From assembly GCF_014645815.1 (NCBI RefSeq), contig NZ_BMML01000038.1, forward strand, positions 17,239-81,238: DNA of 64,000 nt, read 5' to 3'. The translations under genes and the position numbers were made by a program. Numbering within the stretch: the stretch's first letter is position 1; each line of letters opens with the position of its first letter. This stretch comes from Streptomyces fuscichromogenes (GTDB lineage Bacteria; Actinomycetota; Actinomycetes; Streptomycetales; Streptomycetaceae). Under the pieces are notes generated by a model that searched no databases, was not told where the DNA came from, and saw nothing but the letters and a program-made list of their open reading frames with translations. Shown in pieces: positions 17,940 through 27,036 of the stretch.

Positions 17940-18289
17940 GTGGCGACACCTCGATCGACCCGGAAGTTCCGCCGAGCGGTTCCGGGTGTGTGGAGTGCGA
18001 CGCGGCGGGCGGCTGGTGGTTCCATCTGCGGCGGTGCACGCAGTGCGGGCACGTCGGGTGCTGCGACGACTCGCCGTCGAAGCACGCGACGGCGCACTTC
18101 CGCGAGACCGGGCATCCGGTGATCCGCAGCTACGAGCCCCGCGAGGGGTGGTTCTGGAACTTCGAGACGGAGGAACTCTTCGAGGCCGGGCCGGAGTTGG
18201 CGCCGCCGGTGAGTCATCCGGAGGACCAGTCGGTGCCGGGTCCTGCGGAGCGGGTGCCGGAGGACTGGGCGCGGGTTCTGCGGGGCTGA
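17936..18289 (+). CDS. UBP-type zinc finger protein
   Basis: A 117-residue protein with a complete ZnF-UBP pattern: CVEC (residues 18-21), CTQC (34-37), GCCDDSP and the histidines in KHATAHFRETGHPV, then the W-x-W segment GWFWNFETEEL. In eukaryotes this finger binds the C-terminal diglycine of free ubiquitin; what bacterial versions bind is unknown. The start overlaps the kinase stop (ATGA), making it the third coupled gene of the operon, so it should act in the same pathway, perhaps as a reader or adaptor. Confidence 0.9.
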   Translation: MSGDTSIDPEVPPSGSGCVECDAAGGWWFHLRRCTQCGHVGCCDDSPSKHATAHFRETGHPVIRSYEPREGWFWNFETEELFEAGPELAPPVSHPEDQSVPGPAERVPEDWARVLRG

Positions 18290-18340
18290 GGGTCTGGGGG
18301 GGGGTGGGGCTCTGTGATGTCGGCGGCTGCGGCTCGGCGG

Positions 18341-18376
18341 TGGCTGGTCGCGCAGTTCCCCGCGCCCCTACGGGGT
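18341..18376 (+). repeat. Dispersed 3'-end repeat, copy 4 (short hairpin)
   Basis: Plus-strand copy 52 nt after the ZnF-UBP stop. The core is intact but the hairpin is cut to CCCC-TAC-GGGG, ending within about 30 bp of the next gene. It likely marks the end of the three-gene operon and separates it from the LuxR gene. Confidence 0.7.
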
Positions 18377-18407
18377 TTCGCCTCGCGTTTCTTGCAAGGA
18401 TGAGGGT

Positions 18408-21278
18408 GTGTCGCAGAGATCTTTTGGCAGCCCTCTGATCGGGCGGGACGACGAACTGGGCCGCCTTGCTTCGGTGCTGGAGCGTGCCCGGCACGGCAGT
18501 GGGCAGGCCGTGCTGGTCGCCGGGGACGCGGGGGTCGGGAAGACCCGGCTGCTCGACGAGGTCGCTGCCCGGGCGAGTGCGGGCGGGGCCACCGTCGTCG
18601 TCGGGCACTGTGTCGATCTCGGGGACGTGGGGCTGCCGTACCTGCCGTTCACCGAGATCCTCGGGGTACTGGCCGCCGACGGACGGTACGCGCAGGTCCT
18701 CGCCGCGCATCCCGTCGTGGACCGGCTGCTCGGCGCCGCCCCGGACTCCTCGCGCGGCGCCGACGCACGGCTGCGGCTCTTCGAAGGGGTCGCCGGGCTG
18801 TTCGCCGATCTGGCGACTGCCGCACCGCTGCTGCTGATCCTCGAAGACCTGCACTGGGCCGACCAGTCGTCGCGCGACCTGTTGCGGTTCCTGCTGAGCC
18901 GGGGGGTGCTGCCCCGGCGGCTCGCCGTGCTGGCCTCCTATCGCGCCGACGATCTGCACCGGCGGCACCCGCTGCGGCCGCTGCTCGCCGAGTTGGTGCG
19001 GCTGCCCGGGGTGGAGCGGCTGGAGGTGCGGCGGCTGGCCGATGCCGAGGTGGTGCGGCTGGTGCGGGCGCTGGAGGAGCGGCCGTTGGCGGAGGCGACG
19101 GTGCGGGACATCGTCGAGCGGGCCGAGGGCAACGCCTTCTACACCGAGGAGCTGGTGGCCGCCGCCGACGCGGACGGGATGCCCACCGGACTCGCCGACC
19201 TGCTGCTCATCCGGGTCGAGCAGTTGTCGGAGACGGCCCAGCAGGTGCTGCGGACGGCCGCGGTGGCCGGGCGCCGGGTGGGTCACGATCTGCTGCGGGA
19301 CGCGGCCGGGCTGCCGGAGGAGGAGCTGGAGTCGGCGTTGCGGGAGGCCGTGGGGCGCCAGCTGCTCGTCGCCGGGGACAGCGAGACCTACGCCTTCCGG
19401 CATGCCCTCGCCCGTGAGGCGGTCTACGGCGATCTGCTGCCCGGGCAGCGGTCGCGGCTGCACGGCAGGTACGCCAGGCTGCTCGCCGCGCGCGGGGGCG
19501 GGGCGCGGACGGCGGCCGAACGGGCGTACCACTACCGGGAGAGCCACGATCTGCCCGAGGCGCTGACCGCGTCCGTGGAGGCCGCGGACCATGCCCGGCG
19601 GATGGGTGCCCCGGCGGAGGAGCTGCGGCATCTGGAGACGGCCCTGGACCTGTGGCCGGCCGTGCCGTGCGAGGCCAGGCCCGACGGCGAGGGACTTGAC
19701 CCGGTGGCCTTGACGCTGCGGGCGTCGGCGGCGGCCGTGCACTCGGGGGACGCGCACCGGGCGGTGTCCCTGACCCGGGCCGCGCTGGCCGGCACCGGCC
19801 AGGACGCCGATCCCGAACTCGCCGCCCGGGTGCGCTACACGCTCGCCGGGAACCTGATGACCGTCGACAACCTGGCCGCCGCGTTCGCCTACAGCAGCGA
19901 GGCGCTCGCGATGATCCCGGCCGAACCCCCGTCCCGGACCTGGGTGTGGGCGGCGGCCACCCATGTCATGGCGGCCCGGCAGATCGGCGACGACGCCACG
20001 GCGCTGCGGGTCGCGCGGCAGGCCCTGGAGGTCGCCGAGCGGATCGGCGCCACCGCCGCCCGGGCCGACCTGCTGATCTCCCTGGCCCGCCTCGAAGGCG
20101 GTGGCCGCCGTACCCGGGAGGGACGGGAACGGCTGCGGGAGGCGCGGGAGCTGGCCCGGTCGGCCGGGGACACGCCGGTGGAGATGCGGGCGCTGTTCAG
20201 CCTGGCGATCGGCTGCTTCGAGTCGGGCGAGCTGCGGGAGTGCCTGCCGTGGCTCACCGAGGGACTCGACCGGGCCCGGCGTTCGGGGCTGCTGTCCTCG
20301 CCCCATGCCCTGGAGATGCGGTATCTGCGGCTGCTGGTGCTCTACACGCTGGGGCAGTGGGACGAGTGTGTGCGGGTCGCCCGCGCGGACCCGGCGCCCG
20401 GTTTCGCCGAGGGGCCCGTCCTGTACATCGCGCTGGCCCGGGGCGAGCCGGCTGTCGTGGCGCGGGCGAGGGCGCTGCTCGGGGAGCCGTTCGACTGGAT
20501 GGGCACGTTCGTCGGGGGGATCGCGCTGACCGACGCGGCCGCGTTGCGGGGTGATCCGGAGGAGGCCGTGGCGCGGGCGCGGGACGCGGTCGCGGCGCTC
20601 ACCGACGAGTCGGGGCGGGCGCCGCATGTGACGGTCCGGCTCGCGGCGCTCGCGCTGGCGGCGGTCGCGGACGGGGCGGCGACCGAACGGCACGGCGACG
20701 CGGGCGCGGACCGCCGGCGCGCTGCCGCCGCTGAACTGCTGGAGCTGGCCCGGACCGCGGCCGCGGGGCAGGGGCCGGAGGGACAGGCCTGGCTGGCGCG
20801 TGCCGAGGCGGAGTGGTCCCGTGCCGGTTCCGGGCCGGACCCGGCGGCCTGGGAGAAGGCGGTGGCCGCGTTCGGGTACGGGGACGTGTACGAGGCGGCC
20901 CGGGTGCGGCTGCGGTACGCCGAGGCGCTGGCGTCCGTCGGCCGGAACGCGGAGGCCGAGGGGCAGGCGCGGGCGGTCCGCGAGACGGCGGTGGCGCTGG
21001 GGGCCGTGCCGCTGCGGGAGCGCGCGGACGCGTTGCTGCGCCGGTCGGCACAGGCCTCGGTCCCGCCGCTGACCGCACGCGAGCAGGAGGTGCTGCGGCT
21101 GCTGGCGCTGGGCCGCAGCAACCGGCAGATCGGCGAGGAGCTGTACATCACCGGCAAGACGGCGAGCGTCCATGTCTCCAACATCCTCGCCAAGCTGGGT
21201 GCGGCGAGCCGTACGGAGGCGGTGGCGATCGCCTACCGGGAACGCCTGATCACCCCCGAGCCGACGGCCCGGGGGTGA
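18408..21278 (+). CDS. AAA-ATPase LuxR family regulator (LAL type)
   Basis: A 956-residue regulator of the large ATP-binding LuxR class. Residues about 10-200 form the AAA module with Walker A AGDAGVGKT and Walker B LLLILEDLHWAD. A long helical repeat region (TPR-like, about 400-850) follows, and the C terminus has a LuxR helix-turn-helix (LTAREQEVLRLLALGRSNRQ onward). Such proteins activate secondary-metabolite or sugar-utilisation genes. A GTG start is used. It converges with the SGNH/glycosidase cluster; regulation of that cluster is possible but only suggested by position. Confidence 0.9.
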   Translation: MSQRSFGSPLIGRDDELGRLASVLERARHGSGQAVLVAGDAGVGKTRLLDEVAARASAGGATVVVGHCVDLGDVGLPYLPFTEILGVLAADGRYAQVLAAHPVVDRLLGAAPDSSRGADARLRLFEGVAGLFADLATAAPLLLILEDLHWADQSSRDLLRFLLSRGVLPRRLAVLASYRADDLHRRHPLRPLLAELVRLPGVERLEVRRLADAEVVRLVRALEERPLAEATVRDIVERAEGNAFYTEELVAAADADGMPTGLADLLLIRVEQLSETAQQVLRTAAVAGRRVGHDLLRDAAGLPEEELESALREAVGRQLLVAGDSETYAFRHALAREAVYGDLLPGQRSRLHGRYARLLAARGGGARTAAERAYHYRESHDLPEALTASVEAADHARRMGAPAEELRHLETALDLWPAVPCEARPDGEGLDPVALTLRASAAAVHSGDAHRAVSLTRAALAGTGQDADPELAARVRYTLAGNLMTVDNLAAAFAYSSEALAMIPAEPPSRTWVWAAATHVMAARQIGDDATALRVARQALEVAERIGATAARADLLISLARLEGGGRRTREGRERLREARELARSAGDTPVEMRALFSLAIGCFESGELRECLPWLTEGLDRARRSGLLSSPHALEMRYLRLLVLYTLGQWDECVRVARADPAPGFAEGPVLYIALARGEPAVVARARALLGEPFDWMGTFVGGIALTDAAALRGDPEEAVARARDAVAALTDESGRAPHVTVRLAALALAAVADGAATERHGDAGADRRRAAAAELLELARTAAAGQGPEGQAWLARAEAEWSRAGSGPDPAAWEKAVAAFGYGDVYEAARVRLRYAEALASVGRNAEAEGQARAVRETAVALGAVPLRERADALLRRSAQASVPPLTAREQEVLRLLALGRSNRQIGEELYITGKTASVHVSNILAKLGAASRTEAVAIAYRERLITPEPTARG

Positions 21279-21297
21279 GCGGACGCAGGTGGCTCGC

Positions 21298-22530
21298 TCA
21301 GCGGTCGCAGTCGAGGCTCGCCAGGTCGACGGAGTCGGCCATGGCCTGCATGCCCTTGTCGTTGGGGTGGATGTGGTCGCCGCTGTCCAGGAACGGCGTC
21401 ATGCGCGCCTGGTCGTAGGGGCTGCGCAGGATCCGGTCGAAGTCGGCGATCCCGTCGAACTCGCCGCCGGTGCGGATGTACTGGTTGACCTGCCGGCGTA
21501 CGGCGTCGCCCGCCGGGTCCCACTCCGGCCAGCCCTCGTACGGCCCGACGGTCGAGGCGACCACGCACTTCCCGGCCGCGTGCGCCCGCCGGACGATCTC
21601 CCGGTAGCCGGCGATCAGGTCGGCCGCGGTGACCCCGGTGTGGGCCTTGATGTCGTTGACCCCCTCGAAGAGGAAGACGGTTCGGACACCGGGCTGGCTG
21701 AGGACGTCCCGGTCGAGGCGGTGCACGGCCGCCTGTCCGGCGCCGTCGGCGAGGACCTGGTTGCCGGATATCCCCTCGTCGGCCACTCCCTTGACCTCGG
21801 TGTGCGCCTTCTGGAGCCGGCGGGCGAGGTAGTCGGGCCAGCGGCGGTTCAGGTCGCTGGTGGAGGCCCAGCCGTCGGTGATGGAGTCGCCGAGCGCCAC
21901 CACCGCCCCGGTGTCCGGGTCCGGGGGCCGTACCGAGACCGAGTCCAGGTACCACCAGGAGCCGGTGGTGTCCGTCCAGTTGGCGGCGCTCTCCTCGGCG
22001 GTGTGGTCGCCCTGGGTGGTGTAGGACGTCTGCATGGCCATGCCGTGGCCGGTGGCGGGGCCGGCCGCGTCGGGGCTGTGCAGGCTGACCACCAGGTTGC
22101 TGCCGGCGGGCAGGGTGCCGGGCAGCGGGTCGCTCCACGCGGTGGCGCCGGCCGGCACGGTGACCGTGCGGGCGCCGTGGAAGGTCAGCCGCCTGTTGCT
22201 GCCCGGCCGGAGAGCGGCGCCCTGGCTCTGCAGGCCGGCGTAGACGCTGTCCAGGGTCAGGGGCCGGTCGCCGAAGGCATTGGACAGGCGCACCCGCAGT
22301 CCGCTGCCGGCGGCGCTCGTGTGCACGACCAGCCGGTAGCCGCGGTCGGCGGTGCCCTGTCCCAGTCGGTCGGCGGCGGCTCCCCAGGTGACGACGGAGT
22401 GTCCGGCGGCGGAGGTGGACCCGGCCGAAGGCATCCACACCGGGGCCGCCTGCGCGGGCCCGGTCTGGCAGGCGACGGTGCTCAGCAGGACGGCGGCGAG
22501 GCCGAGGAGGCGGGCGAACCGGCCGGTCAT
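21298..22530 (-). CDS. Secreted SGNH/GDSL hydrolase
   Basis: A 410-residue exported esterase. The signal sequence ends in STVACQTGPAQA, so it may be a lipoprotein (Cys 21) or be cleaved after AQA. The SGNH blocks are in order: GDSITDG (nucleophile Ser), a Gly in GISGNQ, GVND (Asn) and DHIHPND (Asp and His). An N-terminal beta-sandwich of about 180 residues precedes them. Its start overlaps the GH95 stop (ATGA), so the two are coupled; it probably removes acetyl or other ester groups from the same polysaccharide. Confidence 0.9.
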   Translation of the reverse strand: MTGRFARLLGLAAVLLSTVACQTGPAQAAPVWMPSAGSTSAAGHSVVTWGAAADRLGQGTADRGYRLVVHTSAAGSGLRVRLSNAFGDRPLTLDSVYAGLQSQGAALRPGSNRRLTFHGARTVTVPAGATAWSDPLPGTLPAGSNLVVSLHSPDAAGPATGHGMAMQTSYTTQGDHTAEESAANWTDTTGSWWYLDSVSVRPPDPDTGAVVALGDSITDGWASTSDLNRRWPDYLARRLQKAHTEVKGVADEGISGNQVLADGAGQAAVHRLDRDVLSQPGVRTVFLFEGVNDIKAHTGVTAADLIAGYREIVRRAHAAGKCVVASTVGPYEGWPEWDPAGDAVRRQVNQYIRTGGEFDGIADFDRILRSPYDQARMTPFLDSGDHIHPNDKGMQAMADSVDLASLDCDR

Positions 22531-24866
22531 CGCGCGAGGTCCCTCAGCGTGACGGACGCGCCGGGCTTCAGCGTGACCGTCCGGGTCCGCCTGCCGTAGC
22601 AGACCGTCGTGGTCCGGCCGCCGACGCTGCGGATCCGGGCCTCGGTGGGCTTGCCGTCCCGCCAGGCCAGGTCGACGACGAAGCCGCCGCGGGCGCCCGC
22701 CCCGGTGACCTTGCCGGCGGCGGCCCAGGCGTCGGGGAGGGCGGGCAGGAGTTCCAGGTGGCCGGGGCGGGAGTACAGCAGCATCTCCAGGATCGCGGTC
22801 GGGGTGCCGAAGTTGGCGTCGATCTGGAAGATACCCCGGCCCGGCCCGGCCTCGTAGATGTCGAAGAGGTTGGGCGACGTGCCGTTGCCGCCGTTGTCCG
22901 AGGGGCGCAGGTTGCGGACGACGAGTTGGTAGGCCTTGTCGGCGTCCTTCAGCCGCGCCCAGCACAGCGAGCGCCAGGCGTTGGCCCAGCCGAAGCTGTC
23001 CATGCCGCGGGCGGTGAGCAGGGCGGTGGCGCCCTTGACGATGTCGGCGGGGGTGGTGCCGTCGGGGCGGATCCGGTCGCCCGGGAAGAGGTTGATCAGG
23101 GGCGAGAGGTGGCGGTGGGTGGTCTCGCCGAGGTTGTCCGGGGACATCCACTCCTCCAGCCAGCCGGTGCTGGGGCTCACCACCGGCAGGTAGAGGCGGT
23201 CGCGGAGCGTGCCGATGGTGCCCGCGTATCCAGCATCCCTCTTCAGCTCGGCGGCCGCAGTACGGAAGTTCCCGAACAGCGTCCACACCTGTTCCTGGGC
23301 GTAGGTGATGCCCTTGGCGTCCAGTGGTCCCTGCTCCGGTGACCAGTCGCTGTCCGCGATCAGCACCTCCCGGCCGTCGTCCAGGGTGGTGGTGAGCAGT
23401 CGCGCCTCCCAGAACTCGCAGGCGCCCTTGAGCAGGGGGTAGATCTTCTCCAGGTGGGCGCGGGACCGGGTGAACTCGTAGTGCTCCCAGAGGTTCTGGC
23501 AGAGCCAGGCGTTGCCCGCCGGGTGCCACCACCAGCCGCCTCCGCCGTAGGGGTTGGTGGAGATGGCGACGGTCCAGCCGGCCACCTCGCCGCTGGAGTT
23601 GCGGTAGCGGTTGCGGGAGTCCTGGAAGAGCCGCCGGGTGGTGTCCTGCCAGGACGGGAGCTGGTCGACGCAGTAGTCGGTGTAGGCGTCGAAGCACGGG
23701 GACAGGCCGAGCCGGTCTGACATCCAGTAGTTCATCTGGATGTTGATGTCGGTGTGGTAATCGCCCATCCAGTCCGGGTCGTTGCCGTCCAGCCAGATGC
23801 CCTGGAGGCCCATGGGCAGGCTGTCGCGCGATCCGGCGATCATCAGGTAGCGGCCGAACTGGGCGTAGGCGGCCTCCAGTTCGGGATCGGGTTCGCCGGT
23901 GTCGGCGCGGGCCCGGATACGCGCCCAGGTGTCCAGCTCGCGCTGTTCGGGCGTCGAGGTGCCGAGCGAGAGGTCGAACCGGCCGAACAGCGCCCGGTGG
24001 TCGGCGGCGTGGGTGCGCAGCAGCGAGTCCGCCGAGTGCCGGGCGGCGGCCCTGACCTTGGTGCGGGCGAGCGCCACGGGGTCGACGGAGGGGTCGCGGT
24101 AGTCGGCGGCGGCGTCCGGTGCGTAGTCGGTGCCGCCGCTGAGCACGACGGTCAGTTCGCGGCAGTCGGTGAAGGTGATGTGCGGGCCGTTCACCCGCAC
24201 GCTGCCGCCGCTGCCGTACGCCTTGACGGCGGCGCCGTACTTCAGCCCGTTGGCGAAGGACCCGGCGAAGGACTCGGCGGTGCCGGTCTCCCCGTGCGTG
24301 CCCTCCAGGGTGACGGTGCCGGTGTAGCGCCCGCCGCCGTCCTGGCCGAAGTGCAGCACGATCACGTCGTCGGGCCGGCTGGCGAACACCTGGCGCCGGT
24401 AGGTCACCCCGGAGCGGACGTAGGACGCGGTCACCACGCCGTTGTCGAGGTCGAGGGTGCGGCGGTAGCCGGAGACGGCGCCCAGATCGTGGTCGGGTAT
24501 CTCGACGAGGAGCCGGGCGAGCAGGGTGAGCGAGCCGAAGTCGGCGCGGCCGTAGGGGAACTGGCCGTCGGAGTCGAGGCTGTCGTTGGGCCCGCCGGTC
24601 CACAGCGTGGCGTCGGTGATCAGGAGGAGCTCACGGCCGGAGTCGTTGCTCGCGAGGGCGCCGAGCCGCCCGTTGCCGACCGGCAGCCCCTGCGTGATCA
24701 TCGACCCGTCGTCGGCGGGCGCCTGCCACCAGAGCCGGTGCCGGGCGGCGGCGAGCGGCTCGGAGGACCGCAACGGGGCGGCGGAGGCGGTGAAGGCGGG
24801 AAGCCCGGCGAGGGCTCCGGTGGCGGCAAGGGCGAGGAAGCCACGTCTGCCGAGGCGATTCTGCAT
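22527..24866 (-). CDS. GH95 family glycoside hydrolase (alpha-L-fucosidase-like)
   Basis: A 779-residue secreted enzyme. The N terminus carries a Tat-type signal (RRGFLALAATGAL, cleavage near ASA). Motifs of GH95 are present: WWQAPADDGSMITQGLPVGNGRLGA at the start of the mature part (quoted in pieces: the key part is LPVGNGRLGA), the WLDGNDPDWMGDYHTDIN catalytic-centre region, NPYGGGGWWWHPAG and SPEQG. GH95 enzymes are inverting alpha-1,2-fucosidases or alpha-L-galactosidases. AAGGA precedes the ATG. With the neighbouring GH27 and GH36 enzymes, the target is a galactose-containing, perhaps fucosylated, plant or algal glycan. Confidence 0.9.
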   Translation of the reverse strand: MQNRLGRRGFLALAATGALAGLPAFTASAAPLRSSEPLAAARHRLWWQAPADDGSMITQGLPVGNGRLGALASNDSGRELLLITDATLWTGGPNDSLDSDGQFPYGRADFGSLTLLARLLVEIPDHDLGAVSGYRRTLDLDNGVVTASYVRSGVTYRRQVFASRPDDVIVLHFGQDGGGRYTGTVTLEGTHGETGTAESFAGSFANGLKYGAAVKAYGSGGSVRVNGPHITFTDCRELTVVLSGGTDYAPDAAADYRDPSVDPVALARTKVRAAARHSADSLLRTHAADHRALFGRFDLSLGTSTPEQRELDTWARIRARADTGEPDPELEAAYAQFGRYLMIAGSRDSLPMGLQGIWLDGNDPDWMGDYHTDINIQMNYWMSDRLGLSPCFDAYTDYCVDQLPSWQDTTRRLFQDSRNRYRNSSGEVAGWTVAISTNPYGGGGWWWHPAGNAWLCQNLWEHYEFTRSRAHLEKIYPLLKGACEFWEARLLTTTLDDGREVLIADSDWSPEQGPLDAKGITYAQEQVWTLFGNFRTAAAELKRDAGYAGTIGTLRDRLYLPVVSPSTGWLEEWMSPDNLGETTHRHLSPLINLFPGDRIRPDGTTPADIVKGATALLTARGMDSFGWANAWRSLCWARLKDADKAYQLVVRNLRPSDNGGNGTSPNLFDIYEAGPGRGIFQIDANFGTPTAILEMLLYSRPGHLELLPALPDAWAAAGKVTGAGARGGFVVDLAWRDGKPTEARIRSVGGRTTTVCYGRRTRTVTLKPGASVTLRDLAR

Positions 24867-24900
24867 GACGGTGTCCTTTTGACGTATGGGGCGACACAAC

Positions 24901-24940
24901 GCGCCCCTTGGGGGCGCGGGGAACTGCGCGACCAGCCCCC
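24901..24940 (-). repeat. Dispersed 3'-end repeat, copy 5
   Basis: Minus-strand copy located 29 nt after the GH27 stop codon and 34 bp before the GH95 start. Hairpin arms are GCGCCCC (24901-24907) and GGGGCGC (24911-24917). It would terminate or attenuate transcription between the two glycosidase genes. Confidence 0.75.
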
Positions 24941-24968
24941 ACCGGCCCGCAGCTCCCCGACCACGCAC

Positions 24969-26765
24969 TTACCGAGGCGACTTGGGAACGTCGATCCGGT
25001 CGACGTCCGGCGCGTATCCTGACCCGCTGTCGAAGCTGATGGTGTTGGCACCGGCCTTCAACACCACCGGCACGCTGACCGTCGCCACGGTCCCCCAGTC
25101 CCCGGTCGACGGGAACTTGTGACCGGTTCCGCCCCCGGAGTCGGCGGCGATCACGGCCGACCGGGAGTCACCGCTGATGTAGGCCACCTTCACCAGATAC
25201 GTACCGGCCTTGTCGACCACCACGTTGTTGAAGGTCAGCTTGCCGCCCTGGTACAGGTTTCCCACCTTCTTCTGCCCGGAGCAGGCGTCGCACCCGGCGA
25301 CGGACGCGTTGCCGCTCAGCGTGTTGCCGCTCGCCTCGGCCTCGTACCCGGTGGACGTCAGCGCGCTGCCCTTCGGGGTCACGGTGAACAGCCGCGAGCC
25401 GTGCGCGGGCAGCGCCTCGGTGATCTTGTTCTGGAAGCCGCCCAGTTCCTCGTGGTTCCACAGGTCCCGCACCGACGCCTTGCCGGTGAAGCCCAGCGCC
25501 GTCCAGTCGGCGGTGACCGCCGCGGGCGAGTCGGCGAGGTTGAACAGGGCGACCGTGTACGTCCCGTCGGCGTTCTTGGCGGCCCAGACCTGCTGCGGGT
25601 CGGACGGGGTGACCGGCCGGGCCGGCGGGTTGTCGCTCTGGTCGACGCCGATGACCTCGCGGTTGGTCAGCAGCGAGACGCCGTAGTCGTCGAGTTCGGT
25701 GAGGTCGTCGCCGGTGAACAGGGGCGACTTGGCGACGGCCCAGAGCGTGGCGTAGCTCTGCCGTTCGGCCTTGGTCAGGCCGTCCATCGCGCCGTTGCCG
25801 ACGTCGAGGGAGTCGAGGTCGTTCCAGCCTCCGGGGCCCGCCTGGCCGGTCCAGGCCGGGGTGTCGTCCCAGCGGTCGTCGACGGAGTTCTCCCAGCTGA
25901 CCAGGGTGTTGCAGTAGCACTCGACGTCGGTGTCGATGCGCCAGCCGTTGGTGTACTTCCGCCAGTCGGCGGCGTGCCCGAAGTCCAGGGACCAGGAGAC
26001 CTCAAGGTGGATCGGGCGGCCGGTGGCGGCGATGGCCTTCTGCCAGGCGGCGACATCGGCAACGTTGTCGTACTGGTCACCGCTCTTGCCGGACCCGGGG
26101 CCGACCCCGTCGAGCTTGAGGAAGTCGTAGCCCCAGCCGGCGATCAACCGGGCCTGGGAGTCTATGTACTTCTGCGCGCACGGCCGGTCGAAGTCGATCT
26201 TGTACGAGCTGTCCCAGCCGTTGGTGGTGCGCAGGTCGGGATAGACGATGTCGGCGGTGGTGCAGCCGTCGGCGTTCCAGACCGGCGTCCTCCCGTCGCC
26301 GTACGCGCCCTTCTCCAGGCCGGCCGGGAGGTAGATGCCGGCCTTGAGGCCCTTGGCGTGGATGTGGTCGGCGACGGCCTTCATGCCGCTGGGGAAGCGG
26401 GCGGGGTCGGCCTGCTGGCGGCCGTACCGGTCGTAGCCCTGCTTCCAGTTCCAGTCCATCCACCAGCCGGCGTCGATGTTGACGTAGTCGTAGCCGTACT
26501 TCTTCAGTTTGCCCGCCAGGGCGTCCGTCTGCTTGAGGACGTTCGCCTCGGTGAGGTAGCTGTAGTCGCCCTGGTCGTTCAGGCCGGGGTACTTGGACGA
26601 CTGCATGCTCCAACTGGACCAGCCCATGTAGGGCTTGGCGGCGATCGGGGCGGGCGTCCGGGCCTCGGCGGCGGGCGCGGCGGCGGCGAGGGCCGCGGTG
26701 AGTGCCAGTACGAGGACGGCTCTGAGCCCGCGCGCGGGCAGGACGGGATACGAAGGTGACCGCAT
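24969..26765 (-). CDS. GH27 alpha-galactosidase with C-terminal CBM35-like domain
   Basis: A 598-residue secreted enzyme. After a signal peptide (cleavage near AEA), the GH27 barrel starts with KPYMGWSSWS and includes YDYVNIDAGWW, the nucleophile region FLKLDGVG and the acid/base region WRIDTDVE. A beta-sandwich domain follows at about 385-460, and a CBM35-like module (YEAEASGNTLSGNASVAGCD onward) occupies the last 130 residues. It releases alpha-galactose from oligosaccharides or galactomannan outside the cell. It is followed by the coupled GH95 and SGNH genes and preceded by a small gene with a strong promoter. Confidence 0.93.
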   Translation of the reverse strand: MRSPSYPVLPARGLRAVLVLALTAALAAAAPAAEARTPAPIAAKPYMGWSSWSMQSSKYPGLNDQGDYSYLTEANVLKQTDALAGKLKKYGYDYVNIDAGWWMDWNWKQGYDRYGRQQADPARFPSGMKAVADHIHAKGLKAGIYLPAGLEKGAYGDGRTPVWNADGCTTADIVYPDLRTTNGWDSSYKIDFDRPCAQKYIDSQARLIAGWGYDFLKLDGVGPGSGKSGDQYDNVADVAAWQKAIAATGRPIHLEVSWSLDFGHAADWRKYTNGWRIDTDVECYCNTLVSWENSVDDRWDDTPAWTGQAGPGGWNDLDSLDVGNGAMDGLTKAERQSYATLWAVAKSPLFTGDDLTELDDYGVSLLTNREVIGVDQSDNPPARPVTPSDPQQVWAAKNADGTYTVALFNLADSPAAVTADWTALGFTGKASVRDLWNHEELGGFQNKITEALPAHGSRLFTVTPKGSALTSTGYEAEASGNTLSGNASVAGCDACSGQKKVGNLYQGGKLTFNNVVVDKAGTYLVKVAYISGDSRSAVIAADSGGGTGHKFPSTGDWGTVATVSVPVVLKAGANTISFDSGSGYAPDVDRIDVPKSPR

Positions 26766-26801
26766 GGGCCCTACCTCCTGGGTCGGGGGGTGGTGGGCGG
26801 C

Positions 26802-27029
26802 TCAGCCCTGGGGGGTGGAGGTGACGAAGGAGTGGATCGCGGTGGTCGCGGTGGTCGCGTCACGGAGGTGCCAGGCGACGGTCAGGGCTCGTCCGTGTGT
26901 GATCTCTTCGGCCTGGTCCACGGCTCCGGAGACGGCCTGCGCGGTGCGGTCGGTGAGCGGCGGCCGGCGGGCATCCGAGGCGGCCGGCGTAGACATCGGA
27001 AACGTTTCGCCGCGGGTGGTCGAGCGCAT
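26802..27029 (-). CDS. Small protein of unknown function, probably from a leaderless mRNA
   Basis: A 75-residue ORF with over 90 percent G/C at third positions, so it is probably translated, but no family was recognised. It is hydrophilic with no signal peptide or membrane helix; the C-terminal third is Thr/Ala-rich. The ATG at 27029 lies 7 nt after a good -10 box, exactly where transcription should begin, implying a leaderless message. An internal ATG at 26996 is an alternative start but lacks a ribosome site. It sits 36 bp before the GH27 gene and may serve as its leader. Confidence 0.55.
   Translation of the reverse strand: MRSTTRGETFPMSTPAASDARRPPLTDRTAQAVSGAVDQAEEITHGRALTVAWHLRDATTATTAIHSFVTSTPQG
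26999..27008. promoter_or_regulatory. Candidate LacI-type operator
   Basis: Perfect 10-bp palindrome GAAACGTTTC with the central CG usual for LacI/GalR-family operators. It lies about 30 bp downstream of the mapped -10 box of the small-gene/GH27 promoter, a position suited to repression. No LacI gene is in the window, so the regulator would be encoded elsewhere. Confidence 0.4.
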
Positions 27030-27036
27030 GGCCGGG

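Noticed and set aside
16035..21173. Minus-strand open frame of 1712 codons
   Set aside because: It is antisense to the kinase, zinc-finger and LuxR genes. The product is Arg/Gly/Pro-rich without domains, the usual shadow of high-GC coding DNA.
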